NCBI GenBank assembly: GCA_963965975.1
Contig: OZ014415.1
Coordinates: 6,763,001-6,827,000 of the forward strand
Direction: 5' to 3'
DNA from: Xestospongia bergquistia
Taxonomy: Eukaryota; Porifera; Demospongiae; Haplosclerida; Petrosiidae
Length of the DNA stretch: 64,000 bases
In this document: piece after piece, positions 1-12,602 of the stretch
Numbering within the stretch: the first letter of the stretch is position 1
How the letters are laid out: every line of letters starts with the position of its first letter
Made by a program: the position numbers and the translations under genes
Notes under the pieces: model-generated
Database searches by the model: none
What the model was told of the DNA's origin: nothing
Seen by the model: the letters and a program-made list of their open reading frames with translations, nothing else

Positions 1-430
1 ATATGTCTCTCTTTTTGTCTATTCATTTGTCTATTCATCTACCCATTCATTTTTTCATTTCTCTCTGTCTCTGTCTCTGTCTCTGTTTCTGTCTCTCTCT
101 CTCCCTCTCCCTCTCCCTCCCTCTCTATCCATCCATGTATCCATCATTCCATCCATCTATTAATTCTTCCATCCATTTTTCCATTAATGTTGATGGATTG
201 ATGAATGGATAATTTGATAATATCCCTTACTCCACCCACTTATTCATTTATTTAATCTTCTGTCCATTTTGATGGTTGAATAAATACAATGAAGAGAAAA
301 ATGGAAGATAATAAAGGGATGGAACAGGATTGATGGATGGATGTTTTGATCCATCCACTCATCAATATAAATTTATATATTATCAGTAAACTCCACCCAT
401 TGACTTTTTATTGTTCATTATTTTATATAG
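1..430 (+). other. Intron of the first phosphatase copy
   Basis: This is intronic sequence ending in an acceptor (tttatatag) at about 430. It holds a CT-rich run (about 60-130) and ATCC/ATTC simple repeats. It aligns base for base with the intron at 14,522-14,938 of the second phosphatase copy, including its simple repeats, so the two copies are recent duplicates. The upstream exons of this gene lie outside the window. Confidence 0.7.
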
Positions 431-764
431 TGGTTCTATGGGACCAGTTGGAGTATTTGCTGCTCTCAGTTACTGTTTTCAAAGAGCTGGAAAGGAGCGT
501 TTAGTTGATCTCCTTCAAACTGTCAATCATCATCATCTGCAATGTCCTGGACTAATCAGTAATCTACAACTGTATGCTTACTGCTATGACTGTTTAAAGG
601 ACTACACAACAAAGTTATTGAAAGAGACATCAGAGCCTCCAATCTATGAGAACATTGCCTCATTTCGTGGCAAATTACAACCTTCACCAGAACCCACTTT
701 ACCCGAACCCATTGATGAGGCCTGTCTAGAAGTTGAAGAACTAGGATATGATATAGTTGACTAA
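431..764 (+). CDS. Receptor-type tyrosine phosphatase, C-terminal exon (copy A, partial)
   Basis: This is the last coding exon of a tandem-domain protein tyrosine phosphatase; the rest lies before the window. It encodes about 110 residues and starts in the phosphatase signature loop of the second domain (GSMGPVGVF). It continues through the helices that follow the P-loop, including the YCFQRAGKERLVDLLQTV segment, and ends in an acidic proline-containing tail (PTLPEPIDEA) before TAA. Exon 14,939-15,272 and the decayed copy at 26,735-27,069 are nearly identical. The signature lacks the usual CxxGxxRS/T pattern, so this second domain should be catalytically dead, as in many receptor phosphatases. 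It converges on the minus-strand Kelch-Death gene. The start at 431 follows an AG acceptor; there is no start codon in this exon. Confidence 0.8.
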
Positions 765-2313
765 ATGTATTACAGTGATAGCAATGTTCATAGTGTATTA
801 AATTATATGGATCATTGTGTATTATCAATGATAGGGACTTTGATGTGTATTGACATTGACTCTTCATTATGTTCTGTATATAGTTCATTTAAATGAGATA
901 ACATGTTATTTTTTAATATGTTTCTCACTTTTTTTGTTTTTGTTGTTTAGTACTTTATTATATCCACACAATAACACTAAATACAAACTTGTTTATTTGT
1001 TTTTTATCTTGTTCTATGTCTGGACTTTATAGATATATACTGTGTTCTACTTTGTATACACAATTAAAACATGATCATTATTATAACTATTAATATTATT
1101 AATATTAATAAACATCAAATTAATAATATTAATGTAACTTAACTAGCAATACATTGGTATTATAAGAACTACAGCTAAGAGTGGCTGAATAAATGAAGGA
1201 TATTTGGAGTTACTGTATAAGGTTGTGAACACTCATAGTTTCTTGAATCATTCTCATATACCATTCTATATAAATGTAAAGACATGAAGTTTAAGAAAAC
1301 TAAACTTCAACAAACTATATTAAACAATATAGTTGAAACATCATACATACTTACAAGCCATTATAATATCTAATGTTACAAGTAAAAATAATATATTGTT
1401 TAAATATGTCAATATAAATAATTTATATATAATACCTAAGAAATTCTAAAGGGATGAAAATCATGTCTACAACTTAGTTTTAATGCTGTTAGCAATATTA
1501 TTTACTCTATGGTTATCTTAAAGTGTAGTTAGATGTTACTTTGTATCTCTGTTGTGAGTTTGTAGCAAATTGAACAGTTCATATTTACTTTTCTTGCCTT
1601 CCAATAATTAGAGACATCTTCTGTAGAATAATAGGTAAGTAGAGAGATGCCTTGCTCAGCATTCTATCTAAATATCTAATCCTCTTTATATCTATTTTTC
1701 TATTGATCTTAATGAATGGTTTGAATAATAATTAATCTTGTTTTATTATTTAGTTATTATTTATTCATTCATCTGTTCATTTATTTATTCATTTCTTCTT
1801 TTACCTATTCTGATAGATGGATGAATCCAATGGATGGATAGATGGAGAATTGAATAATAAGTAGATAGTATAAAATATATACTGGTACAATAAATATTAA
1901 TTTATATATTTTGTCTCTTATTATTAAAATTAACAGAACAATTTTCTCTTTTAATCAAACAAGGTATATAGTCAATTATTACATAATGTCAGTGTCATAG
2001 ACTCTGTATCCACTGCAATGAAGATATTTGGACTATAATATGGAAAACTCTTGAGAAGTAGAGTGACTGAAACAATATGTAAAATGTCTTGTACTTGTTG
2101 AAATTAAAGATATTCTTTGGAGAAGGAAATTATATGGAAAACAAAAATTATTATAGTAACTCACTAAGAAAACAAACAATACAAATAACTTTTAATAACT
2201 CACTAATTAATGTGACATGTATATTTTAAAACAATAGTACATGTACTTTAAAACATTAAATGTCATAATAAGTAAAGTCCTATAGTAAAATGTAGAACAA
2301 ATTACAATAACAA
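765..2313. other. Convergent intergenic region with one relic exon
   Basis: This is AT-rich sequence between the 3' ends of the phosphatase and Kelch-Death genes. It is closely similar to 15,273-16,850, the matching interval in the next block. Apart from the relic CARD exon listed separately and ATTC-type simple repeats near 1,750-1,850, I see no gene. Confidence 0.6.
1470..1645 (-). pseudogene. Relic CARD-encoding exon
   Basis: On the minus strand this stretch resembles the C-terminal exon of the Kelch-Death gene at 2,314-2,633. The segments matching the ANSI end, the FNLLQ segment and the SNYRKARK segment can be recognised in order, but no open frame survives. A second copy lies at 15,985-16,160. 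It is a decayed duplicate of the 3' exon and suggests that this exon was duplicated before the large blocks were. Confidence 0.55.
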
Positions 2314-5300
2314 TTATAACTTAGCAATGATACTGTTTGCAATATCTCTTAATCTCAGATCATCTTGTTTTAAAAGTACATTACAAATCTGAGTTAGATA
2401 TTGCTTTGGGTTTCCATGCGCTTGTAACAGATTGAACAGTTCATGAACTACTTTTCTAGCTTTACGATAATTAGAGACACCTTCTGTAGTAGTAAACTGT
2501 ACTATAGATTGTCCTATTATTCTTTCAGCAAACAATCTGTCAGTTACTCGATCAAGATCAGTGGCAATAGCTTCACTAAGATCAGCACTGTGAGTACGGA
2601 ATATCTCAGATGGATTGGACTGTTCTACTTGTACTGAAAATTATAGAGAGAACATTTATAATTACCAATATTAAAAGATATAAACAAAACATATAATTAC
2701 ATCTCATTATTTTGTTAGTGTGTTTATCCTAATCTCAATACTGATGAGAATTTATGATGAACATCAAATTGTGCTTAAAACTCAGAGAAAATATGTAATT
2801 AAAATTACTTTAAATCTTATTAGTACAATATACATTTAACTCACTTTCAATATTATGTAATGCTCTAAGTGGTTGTTGTACATTTGTAGCTATATAATAA
2901 AGACATTATGAGATAACTTGCTTTGCTTGATTGTCAGCACTCACCAAGTGATCGTACAATATAGATCTTTGGGGAGAGTGGTTCTTCAGCTAAATTGATA
3001 CCTTTCAAAGTAATACTGTAATGAATTTCTGGGACAGTAGTGTCACTTGGAATAGCAGATACTGTCACTAAACAAGAAGGAAATTGGGGAGGAGTATATT
3101 CTCCAAACTTGTCAACAACTCCTTGAGTTATCTATAAATAGGAATAATATTTTGTCATTAATTTGTCAATGTTTTGTACCCTGGTAGGATATAAATGAGG
3201 ACGGATATTCCATCCTTGAAGTGAATATTCTTGCTCTTCTCCAATACATAACTCTATATAACCATTTTCTTCTTGAAATTTGAATGATATACTGACATCT
3301 TTCTCAACAGTTGGTAGTGAAGCATCAATGTACTATCAAACACAATATAACAATATCCTTCATTTTGTATGTAATATATAATACTTACCTGTAGGAGGGC
3401 ATCAAGATGTTGAGCTACCATAAACCTCATAAGCCATTCATTTTGTTGTTTAATTTCATACACTACTTGACCTACATACAAATTGACTGGAGACTGTCCT
3501 GTCTCATCTACAGTAACATAATAATTATATTAAGTAATAGTCTTTTTGTACTTTGTAAGGTTAGTGGAGCTTCTAAAGGTGAATCAGAAATGTTGTCTTG
3601 GTGTTCAGAAACTTCCTCATAATCATGACGAAATTGTCGCCTTATTGGTCTTATCAGAGCTCTGACAATAGACTTTATAGAGAACTTAGTGAGATGGATA
3701 CTACCATATTGGTCTCTGGGGTAGAACTGTCCTCCTTGTTCTAGTCTGAACTGGTAAGGAAGTACAGGTTGATATAGATCAGCTGTAACAAAACTAAGAT
3801 AACTAGTGTGTTCTTGAGTCTCTAAAGATACACAATGTTGAATGGATAACTGGACAGGTTGAAGAAGAGCTCTGGAAACAGAAATGGCGTAAACAGCACT
3901 GACAAGTGAAGTACCAGAGGGAAACACAAACTTTCCCCCTACAATTGCTGCAATAAATACTTCACATATTTCATCAGCAGGTATCGTTCGATGAGGTACA
4001 TTAATCCTCAAACCATACTCTTCCCAATTTAATAATTGAGTACGTTCTCCTTGTATATAGAATAATGTTTTACCAGCTATATGAACACCAGTACTATCAA
4101 GATACTCTAGCTGATCTAATATATAAGATATATCAATATAACAATATAATAGATACAATTACTGACATACCAAGAGAAGGAACAAGATAATTGAACTGAC
4201 ATTCTACATCTTTGGTACCCATTGCTGTACCACCTATATCAGTGGATATAACAGATATTTGTGTGCTGTATTCTCCTTTTTCTTGTGTTGATAAATCAGT
4301 TTGTTTTAGTTCTTGTAAACCTAAAAATGACATAGACATTAATATATACTGATGTTCTGTAATGGTTTTATAAATTGTTTAAGTAATATAGTAAATATGC
4401 AAATTTTAATTGTAACAATATGTCCTCTAACTATCAATATTTTATTTGAAATTACTTTTACAATGAATAATATTAGACATTATTTATTAAAATGATAACA
4501 AATAGGGTTATAGTAAGGATTATGTCCAATAGTGTAAATAGCTTCTAGGAGATATGGTTTAGATTATATTATGTAATAGTTATATTAATAAAAGCTATAG
4601 TATGTGGCTCTCTTTCATATAGATATTTGATTTATTTTTCATGATTGAAGTTAACCATATGAAACATGCTAAAAAATTTAATGTAAAATGTTTTGATAGG
4701 GTAGATCAAACTGTGAACATTATTGCTATTACTAAAGAAAGGTAATGAGCAACATATGCCTATTTATTCATCTCTTCACCATTGATTGATACATTCATCC
4801 ATCTATCTATGGAGTACATGTAACTTCAATATAGCTCTTACCAGGAATGACATGTTTCATGTTAAGATGAAGCAGAGCTTCTTCCAGTTGTGTCAATGTA
4901 CCTCCTTTTAGAGACCATTCCTCTAACAAGTACTTCATTTGTTCTGTAGAATCTCCTTTACTTCTGATATCAGTCAGTACAGATTGATCTATATTAAGTT
5001 GTAGACCCAGTTGTTCCCAATACTCTTGTACTGGTTGTAGAACAACAGCCAGTTTGGGAAGATAACTGACAATATCTGATGTGATATGTAAAATAAAATA
5101 ATTAACTATTAATTACGATAATAACTAGTTGTCCTTCTCTTGTACTATAGTGAAGTAAGTAACAACACTTAATGAAATATAGTTTGTTTGTTCAATACAT
5201 GAACAGGTATATTAATTAACTATCCTTTGTTTTGTCTATTTATTTATGTAATCATTCATCCATTACTTCATTCATTTATAACAAACTCATTTATTCTTCT

Positions 5301-8300
5301 CGTCATCTTTTCATTTGTCCATATGTGGTATTCATCCATATATCCATACATCCATATATATCCTACCTTCTTTAGATTCTAATTCCAGCAGTCTCTCTTG
5401 AAGACTCTTTACATTTTGTTGAGCAACTAAGAGATCATATTTGTAACTAGGAGCTTTCTTTGATAATGAATTATCTTGACTTTGTTGTATCCACTCTCTC
5501 CTTACTTCTAGGAGTCGATTTAATACTATTTGTTGATAGTTATAAGTTAAGAACAAATCATCAGAGTCTAGTACAAACCCTACTGACCATTGACCATCAT
5601 TGAGGACTATATGAGAGAACACAACTGTAAATGCCAGTATACAATGTAGTACTACTAGTATAATATATAGTACATATAATAAAGGAAATATTAGTAGTTA
5701 TCATTAAATGAATACTTACTACATCAAATATCTATAACTAATGAGAGTTAAATATATGTGGTCATTAGATAATACATTTCTATTTGTATATATTCAACAG
5801 AACTATTACAACTATATGTACATATACATGTATGTAGTTCTTATGATATATAATATAAAGTTAACATTGACCACACCTACCAACAGTACTACAGAGGTAA
5901 AATTTGAAAGAGGTCATAATTTATAATATATTATCATATGATAAGAACCTCTACCACACACCCTTAATAATCTCTAATATCCATTGTGTCTATATGTAGT
6001 CAATGTAATATCTATATTGTGTATGTAATGACTTACTTACCTAGTTCAAACAACATTGTTATATTGGGGTCTGTGACACCTGAACCTTGAAACTGTAGTG
6101 CACCTCCTACAACTATTAGCCACATACGATATGGTCCCATGATAAATGTTGATAGAGAATGGCCTTCTCTTTCAGTGACAGAGTCAGGTAGATTAATCTG
6201 TAGTATATAGAGACATAAATATTATTACATCATTTATATGTGTATACAGATTGTAGAGCTATATTACAGTAATAGCTATTGATATGATATTAAAACTCAC
6301 AATTACTTGGTAACTTGTTACAAAGAGATATAAATCATAAATACTAACTCACAAAGTAATATAATTTTAATATTATTTTCATTTATATAACCTTTTATAT
6401 AGTATATTACTATAGTATGTTCTACTCAGTCTGTTTGCTCTGTTTAAGACATTTTATGGTCATGGAGAAATAACAATACAATGGTGAGCTAAATTGTATC
6501 AAAACACTTTTCATGCATACTCTATAACATTTAAATAAAAGTAGCATTCCTACTGACTACTAATACACAGCAAAAAACACAAGATTAAAACTACCCGTAA
6601 TGATTGTATCAACTACAATACAAATTGGTTATATGTAATTGAAGTGACACTCCTGGGTAACTTTAACTAAAATGGGTTAATGTAACTAAGTTGGTTAAAG
6701 CTACCATGTTGACTGACTGTTACTATAACTAGGCTAGGTAGTTTAACACCAAAATAACAATGTAATCTAGTTATTAAAACAAATTTGGTAAAAGGGAGAC
6801 AAAACAATATTAGTTTACATAGTGTTTTAGATAAATATAAGTCAAACCATCTGTTAGTTTATGACCATGATAAACACTATAATCAAATAAATCAGATATT
6901 AATGACTGGTGTGAAGAAACAGAAAAGACATAGGAATAATAATGCACTTAAAATAGCATTTTGTCATTTCAACTGTTGTCCTCGTTATCAGAATCTCATC
7001 AAGTTGATGTAAGCCTAATATTGAGTTACCACAAAGCCAAAAACTGGTCTAACTTAATATGTGAAAAGCCAACTAAAACTATATCCAATAACTGAAATTA
7101 TGAGGGAGAAGTAGATACTGTTTCAACCTAACTAACTAGATTAATTAAGTTGAAATAGTATCTGCTTATAGCTTCAATTGAAGCCATGATTCGACTACTA
7201 TAGCAAAGTGGGTGTAAAAGCAATGTGGTTGTAGATGCAACTAGTTCGCTTCATGTTTATTGAGTTACACTTGTATATTGGCCTTGTAGGAACTTTGAAT
7301 TGGTCTTACATGATATTGATGTAACTGTAGTAATGAAGACCTTAGTTAAAATGACAACATGCTTTTTTCAGTATGGCTATCAAAATAAAGTACATTACAT
7401 GATGAAACCAAAAAAAGAAGCGTTTCACCACCAATGATTTACATTAACAATATTAGTTATAACAACCTATTTTGTTAGTTATGATAACTACAACATATAT
7501 TAGAATCAAACCTACTAAGTGTTACAGTAATTAGTGCATGAAGTTAAAGTAACAGCAATTGTTACATCAACTACTTATGTCAGATGTTACTTTAACTATA
7601 AGTGTGGGTTATAATCACCAATACATTTGACAGTTGCTTTAACTATTATTTTCATTGGGTTATTTTAACCCAAGACAGGGGTTACCTGAGTTGCAGGTGT
7701 TTTGACCCAAATGTTTGGGTACTTTCTACCCATCACTTTTTACTGTGTACACACTAAAAACAGGTCATAATCAGAGTTGGGGTCAAATAAACTAGTATTT
7801 CTATTTAATTATATTTAAATACATTTTAAAAGCATTTGTATTTGTATTTGTATTTTGAAGTTTGACAACTAAGTACAGTTTTTTGCCCAGAAAGGTGCTG
7901 TTTAAGTGATAAAACTTTTGAAATGCAATGTTTGTTCAATGTAACCAATAATACTAATCTAAGATTGTGTTCAATTTAACTTATGAAACCTTTGGAACAT
8001 ATCAATGGAAGTATCTGTATTTGTATTTGTATTTGAAATACAATTGTAGTATTTGTAATTATATTTCAAATACAATGTTGTAAACAGTACTTGTATTTGT
8101 ATTTGTATTTGGCCTTTTTCAAAGTATTTAAATTTGTAATTAAATACTTTGCAATGTATTTGACCCCATGTGTGGTCATAACTGTGGCTCAAGTGAACCT
8201 ACCTACATAAGTCTACAATGTACCAAGGTCATCTAGTTAATTTTTTAATCTCTAGTTTAAATATATTGTAATTTTATACAAAGGTAATAATTATGATAAC

Positions 8301-10536
8301 AACATATTATAATATATTAGTATAATATGTTATTTATCAGTTATTTATTTAAATTAAATTTATGTATATTCAGATTGAAGAACTATATTAGAGTAATAAT
8401 TTAGTTTAAGTAAACTGTAATTTTGTACAAAGGTGATAATTATGATAACAATAAAGATAACAACATATTATAGTATATCAGTAGTAAATGAATATGATTT
8501 ATTATACTTCTAAATATATGGACAGTTATATGTACTAACTTAGTAACTATTATTGTATAATAAACTAGAGGTAATATGGTATGTTATCAATGACATACCT
8601 TTGTCCATGACTTCTTATTAATATCCAGTATCCAACAGTCCTTTATTGTATTGTTTGCCTTATCCAGTCCACCTATCATTACTAGTATAGGTGATATTGT
8701 TCCAACGATAATACTGGCAGCATGACCCCACCTTTCCTCTGGCCACTGTACTACTAGGTCAGGTTTAGCTATAGTCTGCCAGTGCTAGATAGACAAATGA
8801 ACTCAACTAACACTCATTATATAACATGTTATCAGTCAATGTATGAATGACAATATAACTTACCACTGTATGGTTGTTGATAATATCCAGTATATAGAGT
8901 GTATTAGATACTGTGTCTTCAACATTACCACCAAAGATGATTGCTCTTGTATTGTTTACTGCTTCCATAACAAAGCTCCTATTAGATGGCATACAGTGTC
9001 CAATAATCTCAGGTATGATCCATTGACCTAAAAGGAGAACATACTCATCATTATACTTGTATCATAATAATAGTTAGATAATTCATCATGACACAATGAT
9101 CAGTAAAATGTATTAATACTTATAATATGTCAGGTAGTCCTATAATTTTTATGGATCATGTGGAATTTCTTTATATAATTGCATATTGTGTAATTTAGCA
9201 AATGTAGCAAATTTAATATATTGTTGTATGTCACTTTCAAGAATAACAAATGAAATTAACTACATTCTATAACCACTGATACACATAGCAACCAATGAAT
9301 TTTATTAACCAGTGCTACAAAAACATTGTATTAATTATAACAACAATTATATTTCTCTTTAAATGTATTCAAATATTTTAATAAACTTACATTACAAAGC
9401 CAATCTATCAAACTTAGTAATAACCTTTAAAAATTACTGAATTATTAACTACAATATAATGTTATGATAATAGAATATATTAATATATTATTATTATTTT
9501 AACTTATATGTATTACAGTTATATAATGTTAATACTAAATATAACTAGTACAGAGAACATATAATAATACATCATATAATAATTACATGTAGTAACATTG
9601 ACTGTAAAAAGTGATATCTGATAATATAATATGATATATTAATGTTATTACCTGTTGTCAGGTCATATAGATTATGTTCATTAGTACGTACTCTACCACT
9701 AGGAAATTGATAATATTGAGCTTGTGGTAATTGTATAGAGGGTAGGGATCCGATACCTCCAATAAGTAAAAGACAATGATGTCCTGCTTGTTCACTTGAC
9801 ATAATACCACCATAGCCTCTCTTCATCACTGTTATGTTGTCATCAGTAGGTTGTAGTTGGGTCCAGGTGAGGGTAGAAATATCTAACTCATTGAGATTGT
9901 TATGGTAACAGCTGTCATGATAACACCAACCACCGAAATAATAAATTTTGTCATTTATTGAAGTACATAAGTACCCTTTTACCCCTAGAGGGGGTCTGCC
10001 GTTGGTTGGTCTAGAGTTCCATATGCCAGAGGTAATGTTAAATATTGTAATCTGTGATGTTAATCTTCTCTTCTCATCATTATTGTGTACTTGAGGTACT
10101 TCATTCCCACCCCACAGGTACAGGTTATCTCCAATCACTTGAGTGCTATGGTCAACTCTTACATCAAGTTTGTATTGTCCTATAGAGAATGATATGTACC
10201 ATATCTTGAGATCAGGTTACAATTATAAGGTAATATACCTACAGTATGTGATCATATCTACTACAAGACTTGTACAAAGACTATACTAATTATATACTTG
10301 ACATATACTTCACAAACCTAACCCTCATCTTCTACTATATATTATGATACATGTAGTCCATACATTATACTAGTCTCACTAGTTAGACACTCAATGTAGA
10401 GAAACTGAGAAAGATGGTCTAGTTAGTGAGACTACATAATATCTACAAGTTTAGATACTTATTGTACTACTACTAATAACGTATTACATGATATCTAGTA
10501 AGTAGTAACATTACCTGAAGGGTGTTCAGTAGCCAT
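2314..10536 (-). CDS. Kelch - coiled coil - Death - ZU5 - CARD multidomain protein, copy A
   Basis: This is a split gene of about 14 exons and roughly 1,000 residues, probably a cytosolic adaptor or scaffold. Exon 1 (10,515-10,536) encodes MATEHPS. Exon 2 (9,652-10,179) and exons near 8,866-9,027, 8,601-8,786 and 6,042-6,199 encode Kelch repeats (LYLWGG, IYYFGG, LLLIGG, IIFGG, VMIGG, IVVGG). The exon near 5,368-5,626 is partly coiled coil. Exon 4,842-5,075 is a 78-residue Death domain (YWEQLGLQL, LLEEW). Exons near 4,172-4,320 and 3,552-4,115 hold a ZU5 domain (YGLRINVP...SLVSAVYAISVS). Exons 3,389-3,507, 3,182-3,333, 2,948-3,131 and 2,845-2,893 encode a beta-rich region I cannot name. The last exon (2,314-2,633) is CARD-like (SNYRKARKVVHELFNLLQ). 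Unlike copies B and C, it lacks two coiled-coil exons and the Gly/Ala-rich hydrophobic stretch after ZU5. Domain calls are by motif only. Confidence 0.75.
6566..7747. mobile_element. Non-autonomous DNA transposon with TA target duplication
   Basis: This 1,182-bp insertion lies in an intron of Kelch-Death copy A. Its ends are imperfect inverted repeats (CACAGCAAAAAA at the left, complement CACAGTAAAAAG at the right). It is flanked by TA on both sides, while the same intron in copy B has a single TA at an uninterrupted site (ctgaTAcacacta). TA duplication points to the Tc1/mariner superfamily or another TA-targeting group. No transposase is visible; the longest frame (6,785-7,012) matches nothing I recognise. 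Confidence 0.65.
7771..8173. mobile_element. hAT-type MITE with 8-bp target duplication
   Basis: This 403-bp element is flanked by a perfect 8-bp direct repeat GGTCATAA (7,763-7,770 and 8,174-8,181). Its ends are near-perfect inverted repeats built around GGGGTCAAATA. The interior has TTTGTA-type repeats and AT-rich sequence but no open frame. The paralogous intron of copy B shows an empty site (acaggttataactgtgg). An 8-bp duplication is the hAT hallmark. It inserted about 25 bp from the TA-flanked element. Confidence 0.8.
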
Positions 10537-10612
10537 CTCTTAAAATACGCCTCCAACTCCAACTATGTGTAAATGCTACGCCCTATTTACTAAAGGGTGG
10601 AGCTCAATGATA

Positions 10613-10644
10613 GATAGTATAGACTACTCGTAGTCTATACTATC
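10613..10644. repeat. Perfect 15-bp inverted repeat (hairpin)
   Basis: The arm GATAGTATAGACTAC is followed by a 2-base spacer and its exact reverse complement. It lies about 80 bp upstream of the start codon of Kelch-Death copy A. The matching place upstream of copy C is where a hAT-like sequence begins (about 35,624), right after the shared gatagtatag. It could be a solo end, an excision scar or a cruciform target. Confidence 0.75.
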
Positions 10645-10789
10645 GATGCGATCAAACAGGTTTACCTTTTAGATTATGTGGATGGATGAATGAATGGACT
10701 AGAATTAGAGATGGATTAATGTTTGGATTGGTATACAAATATATTAATAGATATATTAGTAATTATTATTCTCTGTTATTCATTTTTAG

Positions 10790-10944
10790 AGTAAAAACAA
10801 GTTAAGTATTCATCATATGCATTATCAAGACTGGCAAACTAAACATCTTCCTCGTGTTGATAAATTTGTTAAGTCTGTTTTGGAGTGTCTGAGAGAAGCA
10901 GATAAGCCAGATCGTAATGGTAGACCAATGTTGATACATGATGA
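10790..10944 (+). pseudogene. Orphan phosphatase D2 exon
   Basis: This is a duplicate of exon 14,357-14,521 of the phosphatase gene (HYQDWQTKHLPRVDKF... ending PMLIHDE). The open frame and both splice sites survive. The exon that should follow it (GSMGPVGVF) is missing; instead a CT-rich intron start and unrelated sequence follow. It is probably a remnant left between tandem copies. Confidence 0.7.
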
Positions 10945-12392
10945 GTTAGTTAGTTAACATTTGTCTATTCACACACCCATTCATTTTTTCATTTCTCTCT
11001 CAGTCTCTCTTTCTGTCTCTGTCTCTCTTTGTCTGTCTGTCTCTCCCTCCCTCCCTCCCTCTCTCTCCATCCATCCATATATCCACTTGAAGAAACGACC
11101 AGTAAATATTTAAATGGAGAAATAGGTTTACTAAAGATCAAAGTCTTAGCAGCTGTCTCCTGTTTATACAACAATGTAGGTCTTAAACCTCAACTTCCAG
11201 TGTCCTGTTCAGGATCAGTGACTATGATCATCTTTCTCCTCTGACTTCATCAAAAATGTCCTCCACTTTTGCTCTCATGCATTCTCTAAAGAGCAACAAA
11301 ATGATACTAAGGTTACTGGGTAGTCTATGACTACAAGTACCTAAGTCTTATAACGAACAAAAACACACAATAAACTCAGACATTGTTGATCCATACTCAG
11401 ACATTGCTGATCCATACAGAAAGGTAAGTGATAATATAATAGATCAATATTTGTAAATTAAGGCTGTTCATTGTAAAATATGTTAATAAATATATTAACA
11501 ATATTACTAAGTACATTTATTACAGTTTACTATAATACATGTATGTACTTTGTATGTATATAGTTTGGTAAGATTTGTGGTTGGTAATATAAACTCATAA
11601 TATATATATTTGTAAATTTTCTAACCACAGATCACACATACTACATGCATAAGACCTGTATAGTCAGTAGATAATGTAATGAAATAACCAAGAAAGAAAA
11701 ATATTCACAATATTTAAATTGACAATTGTAGACTCTAACTTTAACAAAGAATTCAATGTAGGTTCATGTGACACACTAAATAATAGTTTGATATTCATTT
11801 TTAAAATTCATTAAATTTTCTATTAAAATTCTATCAATATTTCCTACTATACCATAGTGTCCTTAGTATAGAGATGTTACTACAATATAATTTAGTTTAC
11901 TGGTACTGGTATAAATGTCCTTAATAACACCTTACTATTCAATGTATAAATCATATATCTTGTTTACTACTTAAATAGTAAATAAGTACACTGTCCTTAA
12001 TATAGAAGTTACCATTGTCAATATAGAGGTTATATAATACATCAATTAAAGTATATATGTAGTATTTGTCATTACATGTCAAAGCTTTAGGTTTAGTTTA
12101 TATAAGTATTGTGTCTATTAAGTAGGTGTGTCCTAATAGTAGTTTGTATAATGTATGGTTTATACCCACTAAATGGATGAATGGATGGATTGATATATTG
12201 ATGGCAGACAGTTTATATACTTCTTTTATCTTTACCAGTTAATTCTGAAGAATTCTATTGAACAACCTGCTACAGCTAGTGAAGAGGCTGTCATGTATCA
12301 TATAGTATTATTTACTGTATATCACTTTCTTTTCTTACTCTACCTTCCACTCACACCCTTTCTCATCTTCCCACTCTCTATCTTTTCTTTAG
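10945..12392. other. Region between orphan exon and phosphatase copy B
   Basis: This holds CT-rich simple repeats (about 10,990-11,080), AT-rich sequence and some short open frames. The first half of phosphatase domain 1, which should precede 12,393, is not recognisable here. A possible exon at about 11,380-11,422 (SDIVDPYSDIADPYRK followed by a donor) has no clear homology. Confidence 0.4.
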
Positions 12393-12546
12393 CCCAAATG
12401 TTATCAGTACTGGCCCAGTGGAGGAGAGAAAGCATATGGTAATATTGTGGTTGGAGTAGATAGAAATATTGTCCTACCTCACTATACAATCAGAAGTTTA
12501 AAAGTGTTTTTAGTAAGTTCTATTGTTTTTTTGATTTAGTTTGATT

Positions 12547-12602
<56 letters not shown>

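Noticed and set aside
3-212. Open frame rich in Leu, Ser and Pro
   Set aside because: CT and ATCC repeats translated inside a phosphatase intron.
556-888. Minus-strand frame across the phosphatase exon
   Set aside because: Antisense shadow of the coding exon at 431-764; the same shadow appears at 26,861-27,097.
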